Positions 17,512 through 25,782 of a stretch of 64,000 bases of DNA are shown in pieces. The notes under the pieces were generated by a model that was not told where the DNA came from, ran no database searches, and saw only the letters and a program-made list of their open reading frames with translations. The stretch is from GCA-2732755 sp965228265 (lineage in GTDB: Bacteria; Planctomycetota; Phycisphaerae; Phycisphaerales; UBA1924). The stretch is taken from assembly GCA_965228265.1 (NCBI GenBank), contig OZ245804.1, positions 248,001 through 312,000 of the forward strand, read 5' to 3'. How positions within the stretch are numbered: position 1 is the stretch's first letter; every line of letters starts with the position of its first letter. The position numbers were made by a program, and so were the translations under genes.

Positions 17512-17871
17512 ATGTACTGCGCGAAATGTGGTTCACTCAACGACGACAATAACTTCCGTTGCATGCAGTGCGGCGAGCAACTACTCAGAGCCGGCGGACA
17601 CGGCGGGGTCGCCAACGACGGGCTGGGGCCGGCACCGTCGGGCCTGGCGACGGCCATCATCGTGACCATTCTTTGCTGCTGGCCCTTTGGAATCCCGGCG
17701 ATCGTCTTCGCGGCACAGACTATGGGGCACAACTCAGCCGGGCGATTCCAGGAAGCACACCAGACTTCTCAACAATCCAAGAAGTGGAGCTGGATTGCCT
17801 TCGGAATCGGGCTCGTTACCGGGCTGATCTATACGGCCATCACCATCCTGAGCGCGACAGCCACTCCCTGA
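17512..17871 (+). CDS. Zinc-ribbon CD225/dispanin-like membrane protein
   Basis: A 119-residue protein with an N-terminal zinc ribbon (CAKCGSLND...CMQCGEQLL) and a CD225-like core: IIVTILCCWPFGIPAIVFAA, then SAGRFQEAHQTSQQSKKWSW and a second helix. In bacteria CD225 proteins are two-pass membrane proteins of unknown role. It sits 48 bp after the DUF4190-like gene and likely shares its transcript. The bidirectional-looking hairpin at 17913-17935 lies between it and atpD. Confidence 0.85.
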   Translation: MYCAKCGSLNDDNNFRCMQCGEQLLRAGGHGGVANDGLGPAPSGLATAIIVTILCCWPFGIPAIVFAAQTMGHNSAGRFQEAHQTSQQSKKWSWIAFGIGLVTGLIYTAITILSATATP

Positions 17872-17903
17872 TTCCGTTGCCAGAAAGCGTTCATGCCGGC
17901 CTA

Positions 17904-17935
17904 CCAAAGAAACAGCCCCGCACATGGCGGGGCTG
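17904..17935 (-). terminator. Terminator downstream of atpD
   Basis: Minus-strand stem CAGCCCCGC/GCGGGGCTG (17927-17935 with 17913-17921), 5-base loop, followed by TTTCTTT. It lies 27 bp after the atpD stop and may also stop transcripts from the other side. Confidence 0.85.
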
Positions 17936-17962
17936 CTCGGGTGGATCGGGGTGACGCCGGGA

Positions 17963-19411
17963 TCAGGCGTTGGCGGCCATTTTCTCGGCCTTCTTGCGGG
18001 CGTCGTCGAGCGTGCCGACGTACATGAACGCCGACTCGGGCAGGTCGTCGCCCTCGCCGTTGACCAGACGCTCGAACGAATCGATCGTGTCCTCGAGGCT
18101 GGTGTAGATACCCGGGAAGCCGGTGAAGACCTCGGCCACATAGAAGGGCTGAGAGAGGAAGCGTTCGATGCGGCGGGCACGGGCCACGATGAGCTTGTCG
18201 TCTTCCGAAAGCTCGTCGACACCGAGAATCGCGATGATGTCCTGGAGGTCCTTGTAGCGCTGCAGGATCCGCTGGACCTGGCTGGCGACGCTGTAGTGAC
18301 GCTCGCCGAGCACGCCCGGGTCGAGGATGGTCGAGGTCGAGGCGAGCGGGTCCACCGCGGGGAAGATGCCCTTCTCGGCGATGCCACGGGCCAGAACGAC
18401 GAACGCGTCAAGGTGAGCAAACGCCGTCGCGGGCGCGGGGTCGGTCAGGTCGTCCGCGGGGACGTAAATGGCCTGCACCGAAGTAATGGCGCCCTTGGCG
18501 GTCGAGGTGATCCGCTCCTGAAGCTCACCCATCTCGGTCGAGAGCGTCGGCTGGTAACCCACCGCAGAGGGCATTCGGCCGAGCAGCGCCGACACTTCCG
18601 AACCCGCCTGGGTGAATCGGAAGATGTTGTCGACGAACATCATGGTTTCCTTACCGGAGGCGTCGCGGAACTCCTCGGCCATGGTCAGGCCGGACAGAGC
18701 CACACGCAGACGCGAGCCGGGGGGCTCGTTCATCTGACCGAAGACCATCGCCACCTTGTCGATGACGTGGGCGGTGTTGCCGTTCTCATCGGTGTACTCG
18801 GCCTCCTGCATTTCGAGCCAGAGGTCGTTGCCTTCACGGGTCCGCTCGCCCACGCCGCAGAACACGGAGTAGCCGCCGAACTCACGGGCCACACGGGCGA
18901 TCATCTCCTGGATGATGACGGTCTTGCCGACACCCGCACCACCGAAGAGGCCGATCTTGCCGCCTCGGACGAAGGGGCAGAGCAGGTCGACGACCTTGAT
19001 GCCCGTGGGCAGGATTTCGGTCTTGGGGTTGAGTTGGTCGAACTCGGGAGGAGCGCGGTGGATGGGCATCCGCTTAGTGCCCTCGAGGGCGGGCTTGTTG
19101 TCGATCGGGTTGCCGAGCAGGTTGAACACCCGGCCCAGGACTTCCTCGCCCACGGGGACGGAGACGGGAGCGCCGGTGTCGACGATCTCCATGCCCCGGC
19201 TCATGCCGTCGGTCGAGCCGAGCGCAACGGCACGGACGGCCCCGCCGCCAAGGTGCTGCTGCACCTCGCCGTAGAGACGCCTCGCCTCGCCTTCCTGCTT
19301 CCACGTCACTTCGATGGCGTTGTAGATCTCCGGGAGCGCGTCCTCGGGGAACTGGGCATCGAACGTCGAGCCGATGACCTGGATAACGGTACCTTTGGTG
19401 CCTGCAGCCAT
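17963..19411 (-). CDS. atpD: F-type ATP synthase subunit beta
   Basis: A 482-residue catalytic subunit of F1. The N-terminal barrel begins KGTVIQVIGSTFDAQFP; the P-loop is GGAGVGKT (residues 157-164); VGERTREGNDLW carries the catalytic Glu region; the Walker B strand is in KETMMFVDNIFRFTQ, and ALLGRMPSAVGYQPTLS is the family signature segment. Length is normal. Odd: neither atpG upstream nor atpC downstream is present; the gene stands alone with its own terminator between unrelated genes. It may be the only beta gene in a split operon or a second copy; this cannot be told from the window. Confidence 0.96.
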   Translation of the reverse strand: MAAGTKGTVIQVIGSTFDAQFPEDALPEIYNAIEVTWKQEGEARRLYGEVQQHLGGGAVRAVALGSTDGMSRGMEIVDTGAPVSVPVGEEVLGRVFNLLGNPIDNKPALEGTKRMPIHRAPPEFDQLNPKTEILPTGIKVVDLLCPFVRGGKIGLFGGAGVGKTVIIQEMIARVAREFGGYSVFCGVGERTREGNDLWLEMQEAEYTDENGNTAHVIDKVAMVFGQMNEPPGSRLRVALSGLTMAEEFRDASGKETMMFVDNIFRFTQAGSEVSALLGRMPSAVGYQPTLSTEMGELQERITSTAKGAITSVQAIYVPADDLTDPAPATAFAHLDAFVVLARGIAEKGIFPAVDPLASTSTILDPGVLGERHYSVASQVQRILQRYKDLQDIIAILGVDELSEDDKLIVARARRIERFLSQPFYVAEVFTGFPGIYTSLEDTIDSFERLVNGEGDDLPESAFMYVGTLDDARKKAEKMAANA

Positions 19412-19627
19412 TCGGCCGATCCTCCGCTGATAGGTGATCCCCGCGCTCCAGAGGCCGGGGGAGAGAGGATAGGCCCCAACCCCTGGGATGGCGAGGCCGA
19501 GGGGCCCTCGGAAAGACCCATCTGGAAGCCCGAGAATGGGGCCGCCGGGCTCGCAAATTGCGATTTTTCTCTATCTGAAACCAGCTCCCGTTAGACTCCG
19601 GACAGTCACCATCTCTCCGGAGCAAGT

Positions 19628-20995
19628 ATGCCCAAACTCACCGACACAGGCCTGTACTTTCTTGCGTGGCTCGCCGCTGCTGGGGCCCTGCCGACCATGG
19701 GCCAGATCCTCAACGAGGACCGCAAACTCATCGCGTCTGATGGGGTGCTCTTTGACCTCTTCGGTCATTCCATCGCCATCGACGGCGGGATCGTTGCGGT
19801 CGGTGCCTCCCAGAATGATGACTATGGCTTTTCTTCGGGGGCGGCATATCTCTTCGATGCCACCACGGGCAGCGAACTCCACAAGCTCCTTCCGGACGAT
19901 GGAGCCGCGGACGATAACTTCGGCATTTCGATCGGCATCGACGGCGGCATCGTCGTCGTCGGGACATTCATCGCCGTTTCTGGCGCCGTGAACCCGTACG
20001 CGGCGTATCTCTTTGATGCAAATACCGGAGCACAGCTCCACAAGCTCCTCCCGGAGGACGGCCAGACTGGGAGACTCTTCGGCTTCGCCGTGGCGATCGA
20101 CAGCGGCGTCGTTGTCGTGGGTGCGTGGGGAGACTCAAGCACGCTCCCTCAACAGGGTTCGGCCTATCTCTTCGACGCGGCTACGGGTGAGCAACTCTTC
20201 AAACTCAAACCCGGCACCGAGAGCGGCGGGGATAACTTCGGCTTCGCCGTCGACATCGATGACGGGATTGTCGCCATCGGGGCATACCGGGACGATGATC
20301 TCGGCTTTGATGCTGGTGCTGCGTATCTTTTCGATGCCGTCACGGGCAGCTTGCTCTACAAGCTTCTCCCCGACGACGGGGCCGCGGGCGATGAGTTCGG
20401 GCGCTCCATCGCCATCGACAACGGCGTTGTTGCTGTTGGCGCAATTCGAGACGACGACGACGGCACGGACTCCGGGTCGGTCTATCTCTTCGATGCCGCA
20501 ACAGGCACACAGCTATGGAAGCTCCTCGCTGACGATGGCGCGGAGTTCAAGCATCTGGGGTATTCCGTCGCTATCAATCACGGCACCGTTGCCGCGGGCG
20601 CCTGGATCTCGAATGATAACGGCAGCGGTTCAGGTTCGGCGTATCTGTTCGATGCCGCTGCCGGCACGCAGCTCGCCAAGCTGCTCCCGAGCGATGGAAC
20701 GACAGATGAGCGTTTCGGCACGTCCGTCGCCGTTGGTGGTGATTTGGCTACGGTCGGTGCTTACTTCGGCAACACCGTTCACGGCAGCCAGACCGGTTCT
20801 GCGTTCGTCTTTACCGCCCCAGCAGCACCCTGCATCGCCGATGTGAATGGCGACGGTGTACTGTCACCTGCCGACTTCTCCGCCTGGGTCGCCGCGTTCA
20901 ATGCCGGCACGCCCGCGTGCGATCAGAACGGCGACGGTTCTTGCACGCCGGCTGACTTCTCCGCCTGGGTCGCCAACTACAACGCCGGATGCTGA
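19628..20995 (+). CDS. Secreted FG-GAP beta-propeller protein with dockerin-like tail
   Basis: A 455-residue exported protein: signal peptide (residues 1 to ~25, FLAWLAAAGALPTMG region), then seven repeats of about 55 residues, each ending in a GxAYLFDAxTG-type strand (for example GAAYLFDATTG and GSVYLFDAATG) with FGxSxxIDxGxxxVG between, as in FG-GAP/integrin-alpha propellers. The C-terminus (CIADVNGDGVLSPADFSAWV and a second copy ending NYNAGC) is a pair of EF-hand-like Ca-binding loops of dockerin type, shared with two other proteins here (28253, 29178). It is probably anchored or assembled outside the cell. ATG 19628 follows TCTCCGGAGCAAGT. Confidence 0.85.
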   Translation: MPKLTDTGLYFLAWLAAAGALPTMGQILNEDRKLIASDGVLFDLFGHSIAIDGGIVAVGASQNDDYGFSSGAAYLFDATTGSELHKLLPDDGAADDNFGISIGIDGGIVVVGTFIAVSGAVNPYAAYLFDANTGAQLHKLLPEDGQTGRLFGFAVAIDSGVVVVGAWGDSSTLPQQGSAYLFDAATGEQLFKLKPGTESGGDNFGFAVDIDDGIVAIGAYRDDDLGFDAGAAYLFDAVTGSLLYKLLPDDGAAGDEFGRSIAIDNGVVAVGAIRDDDDGTDSGSVYLFDAATGTQLWKLLADDGAEFKHLGYSVAINHGTVAAGAWISNDNGSGSGSAYLFDAAAGTQLAKLLPSDGTTDERFGTSVAVGGDLATVGAYFGNTVHGSQTGSAFVFTAPAAPCIADVNGDGVLSPADFSAWVAAFNAGTPACDQNGDGSCTPADFSAWVANYNAGC

Positions 20996-21002
20996 CGTCG
21001 GG

Positions 21003-21887
21003 TCAGGGCCCGTACGCCCGGCGCCAGGCGTCGGGCGAGCGGTGCTTGCGCGGGTCCACGTAGAACGTGTACTGGCTCGTGTCCGCGCCGCTCTCCATGC
21101 GCTCGGACCGGACCGACCCGTCCAGGAAGGCCAGATGACCCTCGCGCGGGCCATACCAGAAGCCCTCGACCGCCAGAGCGGTCTGGAGCTCGGCGTCAGA
21201 ATACCGCCCCGCTTCCATCTGCCCCGCCCCGCCCACGACGACGAAACGCCACGGGTCCGCGGTCACGTTCCTCGGGCCCAGACGCGTCGTGTACGCGCTG
21301 CCCGGGCCGCCCTGGTTGTGGAAACCGATCGCCGCTCCCGGCTGGCACCACATCCACTCGTTGGCGAAGTAGCTCGTCCCGAGGGCCAGGAACGACGTCT
21401 CGGCGATGTGGGCGTCGGTCTCCAGACCCAGTCGCTCCCACACCGGCTCCTCCGGGATCGACAGGTAGTAGAGCCCGTCATCGGCCGGCGAGTGGTACAC
21501 CTCGCTCAGGGCCGTGGTGTTGGCCGCCATGTCCAGATAGGTGTTCAGCGGGCGGGGCAGGTCGGCGACCGGGTCGTCCGAGCCGCTGGGCAGGGTGTTC
21601 ACCCCGCCGAAGGACCAGCGGACCCGGCGGTAGGCCTCGGGCAGGCGGTCGGCGGAAGGGAAGTTCCGCTCGGCGTCGGTGTACATCGTGAACCCCAGCC
21701 CGATCTGGCGGAGGTTCGAGAGGCTCTTCAACGACTGGGCGCTCGTCTTGGCCTTGGCCGCCACGGGCACGATGATCCCCATCAGCACCCCGATGATCGC
21801 GATGACGACCAGGAGCTCGATGAGTGTGAATGCTCGGCCTCGGCTACGCCCCCGCCGAAGATGTGAGGTCGATGTGGTCTCGTTCAT
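21003..21887 (-). CDS. DUF1559-type pseudopilin-like protein
   Basis: A 294-residue protein with a type IV prepilin N-terminus: a short basic leader (RRGRSRGR) then AFTLIELLVVIAIIGVLMG, with G-A/F cleavage and Glu at +5. Residues ~40-60 (SLSNLRQIGLGFTMYTDAE) and the C-terminal GHLAFLDGSVR are typical of planctomycete DUF1559/pseudopilin proteins, which exist in many copies per genome and are thought to work with type II secretion-like machinery. The mature part is beta-rich and extracellular. It is convergent with the FG-GAP gene (7 bp between stops). Confidence 0.88.
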   Translation of the reverse strand: MNETTSTSHLRRGRSRGRAFTLIELLVVIAIIGVLMGIIVPVAAKAKTSAQSLKSLSNLRQIGLGFTMYTDAERNFPSADRLPEAYRRVRWSFGGVNTLPSGSDDPVADLPRPLNTYLDMAANTTALSEVYHSPADDGLYYLSIPEEPVWERLGLETDAHIAETSFLALGTSYFANEWMWCQPGAAIGFHNQGGPGSAYTTRLGPRNVTADPWRFVVVGGAGQMEAGRYSDAELQTALAVEGFWYGPREGHLAFLDGSVRSERMESGADTSQYTFYVDPRKHRSPDAWRRAYGP

Positions 21888-22129
21888 GCCCCCCGGTTTC
21901 GGATGGCTCGAACGGGGGAGAGAGTCGAACCCCCGTGCCCTGCCCCACTTTCCCAGCCGGAAAGCTCGGCATCCGTCTCAACCGCGTCGTCTGGCCCGCA
22001 GATCCACTTTTTCGCGCCGATCCGCTTGCAACCACAATCCGACCATCCCCATCCGAATCCAAACCGCACCCCACTCGCAGGCCCGAGAACGCGGGTGTAG
22101 GATCGCTGACCATCTATCAGGAGCCCGAG

Positions 22130-23329
22130 ATGAAGATCCACGAATACCAGGCCCGTGAACTGCTCTCCAACGCCGGCGTCCCCGTCCCCGCGGGCACGCT
22201 GCTCGAATCTGTCGAAGCCGCCGCCGGAACCTACAAAGACATCGCGGGCCAGTCGGGCACGGACCTCGCCGTCATCAAGGCCCAGGTCCACGCGGGCGGC
22301 CGGGGCAAGGCGGGCTTCGTCAAGCTCGTGCGCTCACCCGAGGAAACCACCGAAGCCGCACGCTTCATGCTCAGCAACAAGATGGTCAGCAACCAGACCG
22401 GGCCCGAGGGGCTCGAGGTCAAGAAGCTGCTCGTCGCCGCGGGCGTCGACATCGCGCACGAGTACTACCTCGCCATCACCGTCGATCGCACGCGTCGGCG
22501 GAACATCCTGATCGCCTCGCGCGAGGGCGGCGTCGAGATCGAGAAAGTCGCGGAAGAAAACCCCGACGCCATCATCAAGCAGGAACTCCACCCCCTGCTC
22601 GGGCTCCAGCCATACGCCGCGCGCAACATCGCCTTCCAGCTCGGCTTCACGGGCAAGCAGGTCGGGCAGGCCGTCAAGGTCATGACCAACCTCGCCAAGC
22701 TCTTCGTTGAGAAGGACTGCTCGCTCGCCGAGATCAACCCGCTCATCGTCACCCCGCCCAGCGACAAGCACCCCGACGGCGAGGTCCTCGCCATCGACGC
22801 CAAGTTCAACTTCGACGACAACGGCCTCTTCCGTCACAAGGAGATCCAGGCCCTCTTCGACCCCACCGAAGAAAACCCCGCCGAGATGCGCGCCAGCCGA
22901 ATGGGCCTGAGCTACATCGCACTCGACGGCAACATCGGCTGCCTCGTCAACGGCGCGGGCCTGGCCATGGCGACCATGGACACCATCAAGCTCCACGGCG
23001 GGGAGCCGGCCAACTTCCTCGACGTCGGCGGCGGCGCGAGCGAGGAAGCCGTCACCGAAGCCTTCAGCATCATCCTCTCCGACGACGCCGTGAAGGGCAT
23101 CCTCGTCAACATCTTCGGTGGGATCATGGACTGCGCCGTGATCGCCCAGGGCATCGTCAACGCGGCCAAGAGCATCGGCTTCAAGGTGCCGCTGGTTGTG
23201 AGGCTCGAGGGCACGAACGTGGACGCGGGTCGCGAGATCCTCAAGAAGGCCGCGGGCGATCTGCCGACGCTTCAGGCGGCGAGTGATCTTGGGGATGCGG
23301 CGGCGAAGGTTGTGAAGGCGGTGGGGTGA
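22130..23329 (+). CDS. sucC: Succinyl-CoA synthetase beta subunit (ADP-forming)
   Basis: A 399-residue ATP-grasp TCA-cycle subunit that makes or uses ATP while interconverting succinyl-CoA and succinate. The start MKIHEYQARELLSNAGVPVP is diagnostic; QVHAGGRGKAGFVKL is the nucleotide-binding loop; EINPLIV and the C-terminal GNIGCLVNGAGLAMATMD, NIFGGIMDCAVIAQG (ligase-CoA domain) follow. ATG 22130 has TCAGGAGCCCGAG upstream; much longer in-frame sequence upstream is not homologous. The partner alpha gene sucD is not adjacent: a tRNA-like fragment, a terminator and an AT-rich RiPP island follow instead. Confidence 0.95.
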   Translation: MKIHEYQARELLSNAGVPVPAGTLLESVEAAAGTYKDIAGQSGTDLAVIKAQVHAGGRGKAGFVKLVRSPEETTEAARFMLSNKMVSNQTGPEGLEVKKLLVAAGVDIAHEYYLAITVDRTRRRNILIASREGGVEIEKVAEENPDAIIKQELHPLLGLQPYAARNIAFQLGFTGKQVGQAVKVMTNLAKLFVEKDCSLAEINPLIVTPPSDKHPDGEVLAIDAKFNFDDNGLFRHKEIQALFDPTEENPAEMRASRMGLSYIALDGNIGCLVNGAGLAMATMDTIKLHGGEPANFLDVGGGASEEAVTEAFSIILSDDAVKGILVNIFGGIMDCAVIAQGIVNAAKSIGFKVPLVVRLEGTNVDAGREILKKAAGDLPTLQAASDLGDAAAKVVKAVG

Positions 23330-23332
23330 GTA

Positions 23333-23379
23333 TCGGACTGTAGATCCGAAGGTTGCGGGTTTGAGTCCTGTGCGCCTCG
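23333..23379 (+). pseudogene. tRNA 3'-portion remnant (anticodon GTA, Tyr-like), possible attachment site
   Basis: Starting 4 bp after the sucC stop is a 17-base anticodon arm TCGGA-CTGTAGA-TCCGA (23333-23349), a 5-base variable region, a T-arm GCGGG-TTTGAGT-CCTGT (23355-23371) and a 3' acceptor-like GCGCCTC. The expected 5' acceptor (GAGGCGC) and a D-arm are not found in the sucC end, so it is not a complete tRNA. The short variable region is unlike normal bacterial tRNA-Tyr. A tRNA 3' half at the edge of an AT-rich island is what an integrase leaves behind. Confidence 0.55.
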
Positions 23380-23387
23380 CTTGAAAC

Positions 23388-23416
23388 GGCCCATTTATGG
23401 GCCCTTTCTCTTTTTG
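23388..23416 (+). terminator. Terminator after sucC/tRNA-like fragment
   Basis: Stem GGCCC/GGGCC (23388-23392 with 23399-23403), loop ATTTAT, followed by CTTTCTCTTTTT. It would end sucC transcripts. The 70 bp beyond it (to 23486) hold nothing else recognisable. Confidence 0.8.
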
Positions 23417-23486
23417 CTACAAACTCGCCGCATAAAGTGCTTTTGTCAGACGCAATAATTTTGCTACGTCCATGCAATAACGCGGT

Positions 23487-24383
23487 TTAGCGTTCATCAT
23501 CATTCTTACTGGGAGGCTCTTGTGGTCCAGCCGGACCTGCTTCGCCCTGTGGGCCTACGGGGCCAATTGCTCCTGGTGATCCCTGCGGTCCAGCTTCACC
23601 AGTATCACCCTTTGGACCAGTCGGCCCGGCAGGGCCTGCTTGTCCTTGAGGTCCCATGGGACCGCGAGTACCTGGCGGGCCTAGCAGTAGTGAACGCACT
23701 CTAGCGTCGGTCTCGATACGCTTTACTAGCAGGTCTGGGGGTCTGTAAAATGCAACTGAGAGTAGCACGGGTACTAATGACGCAAGTGCCAGTATCAATG
23801 CACGCCGGGCTGCTCGGTGAACCCCAATGCGCAGGTCGTTCTGCGGCCCCATACTTCTCGCACAGTTAAACTCGTCTCGTGCGATTGCGAGTTTAGTCGC
23901 AGTATTTGTCGACCAATTAATCGTTGTAGGATCCATTCTCATTGTCTTGTACGTACGAAAATACATCAGCGTCAAAAAGACGGCGGAGAGTACGAAGACA
24001 AGGGGGATAAGCCCAACCCACCGATAAGGAAGATGTGCAAGTAGTGCTGCATTGGCAGCAAGAAGTAGAGCGCTAACAGTTAAAAGCACCTTACTCTTGT
24101 CATCAATTGCGGACCTGCGTTCCTCTTCTCGATCAACTTCTCGTCTTGCTTCGGCTATCGCCAAGTCTGGATCAGCGTCGTCAGGTAGCACCACTGTCGG
24201 AGATGGGGAAGCACAAGTCATTTCACCGCTACGAATCTCATCATATTTGTGTCCTGGATTAAGAAAGTAGATAAGTAGGTAGGCGGTGCGATACGCCAAC
24301 ATAATTGCAATGTCTTCCGCGATATCAATGCAAGAACGCTTGGGAGGAGAAGAAGGAGGAGTATTGGTTGTGGTGTCCGACAT
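23487..24383 (-). CDS. Membrane protein with collagen-like tail, RiPP operon third gene
   Basis: A 298-residue protein. Residues ~60-80 are acidic/helical (AEARREVDREEERRSAIDDK), followed by two membrane helices (KVLLTVSALLLAANAALLAHL and VGLIPLVFVLSAVFLTLMYF, ~88-130) and a third (ALILALASLVPVLLSVAFY, ~195-213); a further hydrophobic stretch lies near residues 18-35. The C-terminal ~75 residues are Gly-X-Y collagen repeats (GPPGTRGPMGPQGQAG and more), then a charged end. It starts one base after the ATP-grasp stop. The helix pair with a DDKSK lead recalls small membrane effectors of nucleotide-signalled defence, but that is only a resemblance. A role as exporter, immunity or cell-surface partner of the peptide is inferred from the operon. 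An in-frame TTG at 24395 is a less likely start. Confidence 0.7.
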   Translation of the reverse strand: MSDTTTNTPPSSPPKRSCIDIAEDIAIMLAYRTAYLLIYFLNPGHKYDEIRSGEMTCASPSPTVVLPDDADPDLAIAEARREVDREEERRSAIDDKSKVLLTVSALLLAANAALLAHLPYRWVGLIPLVFVLSAVFLTLMYFRTYKTMRMDPTTINWSTNTATKLAIARDEFNCARSMGPQNDLRIGVHRAARRALILALASLVPVLLSVAFYRPPDLLVKRIETDARVRSLLLGPPGTRGPMGPQGQAGPAGPTGPKGDTGEAGPQGSPGAIGPVGPQGEAGPAGPQEPPSKNDDER

Positions 24384-24384
24384 G

Positions 24385-25362
24385 TTATGTCTCAAACGGT
24401 TTTTGAAGAGTCTCTACAAACAGCGATCCAATATCGCTAGCTCCGACTAAGTCGAGCCACGCCCATTGGCCGTTAGGATTAATTTCAAAGAAGTTCCATT
24501 GGCCTTTGTCGTCGATAGCAAAGTCGATTGCTGCGAAACGAAGGCTGTAGCTGTTCATCAGTTGCAAGACGCCATTGGCAATTTGAGTTGGTACGGACAA
24601 CGTGGCATAGTTCACGTCGCGCATATTGTCTCGTCGTATATCTAGTCGCTGAAGACCATCACAGTCACGGGCAGTTAGAGAAACCGCTAAGAGATGTCGG
24701 TCTAATGCAATTAGTCGAACATCAGTTGATTTGGGCACCCTTGCTTGAAAGAGAACTGGGCAGTTTGTGATTCTGTCGAGCAGGTAGTCGTGGGATGGGT
24801 TGATACATTGCGTGTAGATCAGCGTATCATCTGCCGGATTGTCTCTTTCGATGTATCCGCTTGCAAGCGGTTTTGCGATAATGTCCGGTCCGTACTTAGC
24901 GAGAAAATTCCTTGCGACAGTTGGGTTGGTCGTGACTATCCATTCCGGCACTAGGAGTCCATTTGCTCGCGCTCTCACTAACTGGTCGGTCTTGTGTGAG
25001 GCAATGAAGTTGTAAGGAGGATAGTTGATCCAGCGGGGTGCGGGTACCTGTGAAAGAAAACCTTCGAGTGCTTCGGCCCACTCATCGGCAGCATGTACTT
25101 GTTGAGCATTGTCCCCAGATATAGCGGGAGAAAATGGCTTGGGTCTCCGATACACGATGGAATCAACATGTCGTGATTCGATACTGTGCTTTAGCCACGA
25201 GAGACGGGAGTAATCAGAAGATAGGTTGAGTTCAATCGAATCAAGGGCTGTGTCAGTATCGAACCGACAGTATGCGACAGCTTTCTGATCAAGCCTCTGG
25301 CACAGGTAGTCTGTGGTGGCATCAGTCGAGTTCGTCAGAATAAGTATGGTGGGGTCATGCAT
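24385..25362 (-). CDS. ATP-grasp peptide ligase of a graspetide-type RiPP
   Basis: A 325-residue enzyme of the MvdD/TgnB-type ATP-grasp maturases, which activate Asp/Glu side chains of a precursor peptide and join them to Thr/Ser (ester) or Lys (amide). Visible family marks: VYRRPKPFSPAISG (~residues 70-83, the precursor-binding arm region), KTDQLVRARANGLLVPEWIV (~123-142), KPLASGY (nucleotide-binding Lys), DVRLIALDRHLLAVSL (~213-228) and the hallmark AAIDFAIDDKGQWNFFEINP followed by NGQWAWLD, which carries the Mg-binding Glu and Asn. Its start overlaps the precursor stop by 8 bp, and its stop is 1 bp from the next start, so the three genes are one operon. Confidence 0.9.
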   Translation of the reverse strand: MHDPTILILTNSTDATTDYLCQRLDQKAVAYCRFDTDTALDSIELNLSSDYSRLSWLKHSIESRHVDSIVYRRPKPFSPAISGDNAQQVHAADEWAEALEGFLSQVPAPRWINYPPYNFIASHKTDQLVRARANGLLVPEWIVTTNPTVARNFLAKYGPDIIAKPLASGYIERDNPADDTLIYTQCINPSHDYLLDRITNCPVLFQARVPKSTDVRLIALDRHLLAVSLTARDCDGLQRLDIRRDNMRDVNYATLSVPTQIANGVLQLMNSYSLRFAAIDFAIDDKGQWNFFEINPNGQWAWLDLVGASDIGSLFVETLQKPFET

Positions 25363-25759
25363 GTACCTTATCCGTACGGGGGAAAGATGCTAAACCTCGT
25401 ACGGGAGGATCTTGATCTGGTTCTTCGCGGGACTCAGTAGCTGTCTGAGTTAGCATCGCACTGATGTTACAAGGATCCGCAAAACCTGTTCGCACGGGGT
25501 CTTGATCTTGTTCTTCACGCATCTTAGTGATCGTTTGGGTCTGCATGAGAGTTGGGCGAGGGATAGCAGCAAAGCCTCTAGGCTGAGGATCTTGATCGTC
25601 TTCTTCACGAGTTGCAGTGAGCGTTTTGGTGGGATTGCTAATAGATGTGGCGTCTTGGTCTGGCTCTTCCCGCTGGCGGGTCTGAGTTCGTGTGAGCGTA
25701 TCCAAGATAGACTCATCACTAGCCTCTTCAAACGCAGCCCAAAATGAAATGTTGTTCAC
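25355..25759 (-). CDS. Graspetide-type precursor peptide with four repeated cores
   Basis: A 134-residue precursor. GTG 25759 is chosen because GGAGG (25767-25771) lies 7 bases upstream; an upstream TTG at 25813 has no such site. The leader starts MNNISFWAAFEEASDESILD (first residue GTG). Four repeats follow: TRTQTRQREEPDQD (residues 23-36), TLTATREEDDQD (46-57), TQTITKMREEQDQD (74-87) and TQTATESREEPDQD (104-117). The consensus is TxTxT, 0-2 residues, REExDQD, then A or P. Spacers after repeats 2-4 share R(T)G-F/L-A. Thr donors followed by Glu/Asp acceptors are what ATP-grasp ligases of the graspetide class join by side-chain esters. Overlap with the ligase gene supports the call. The exact ring pattern cannot be read from sequence. 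Confidence 0.85.
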   Translation of the reverse strand: MNNISFWAAFEEASDESILDTLTRTQTRQREEPDQDATSISNPTKTLTATREEDDQDPQPRGFAAIPRPTLMQTQTITKMREEQDQDPVRTGFADPCNISAMLTQTATESREEPDQDPPVRGLASFPRTDKVHA

Positions 25760-25782
25760 GGTATGGCCTCCAATATCACTAC

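Noticed and set aside
17924..19594. A very long open frame antisense to atpD, and similar long antisense frames over plsX, the cytochrome gene and the MFS gene
   Set aside because: They are by-products of high GC at third codon positions; their translations are rich in Arg, His, Asp and Val without motifs, whereas the opposite strands code for known families.
21908..21980. Two stable hairpins between the pseudopilin gene and sucC, one resembling a tRNA T-arm (GGGGGTTCGACT on the minus strand)
   Set aside because: I tried to build a tRNA or tmRNA around it but found no matching acceptor strand, no D-arm and no tag frame; a tmRNA would have to lie antisense in sucC. Kept only as unexplained structure.
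23510..23690. Short-period repeats that could suggest a CRISPR-like or tandem-repeat array
   Set aside because: They are 9-base Gly-X-Y codon repeats of the collagen-like tail, in frame with the protein.
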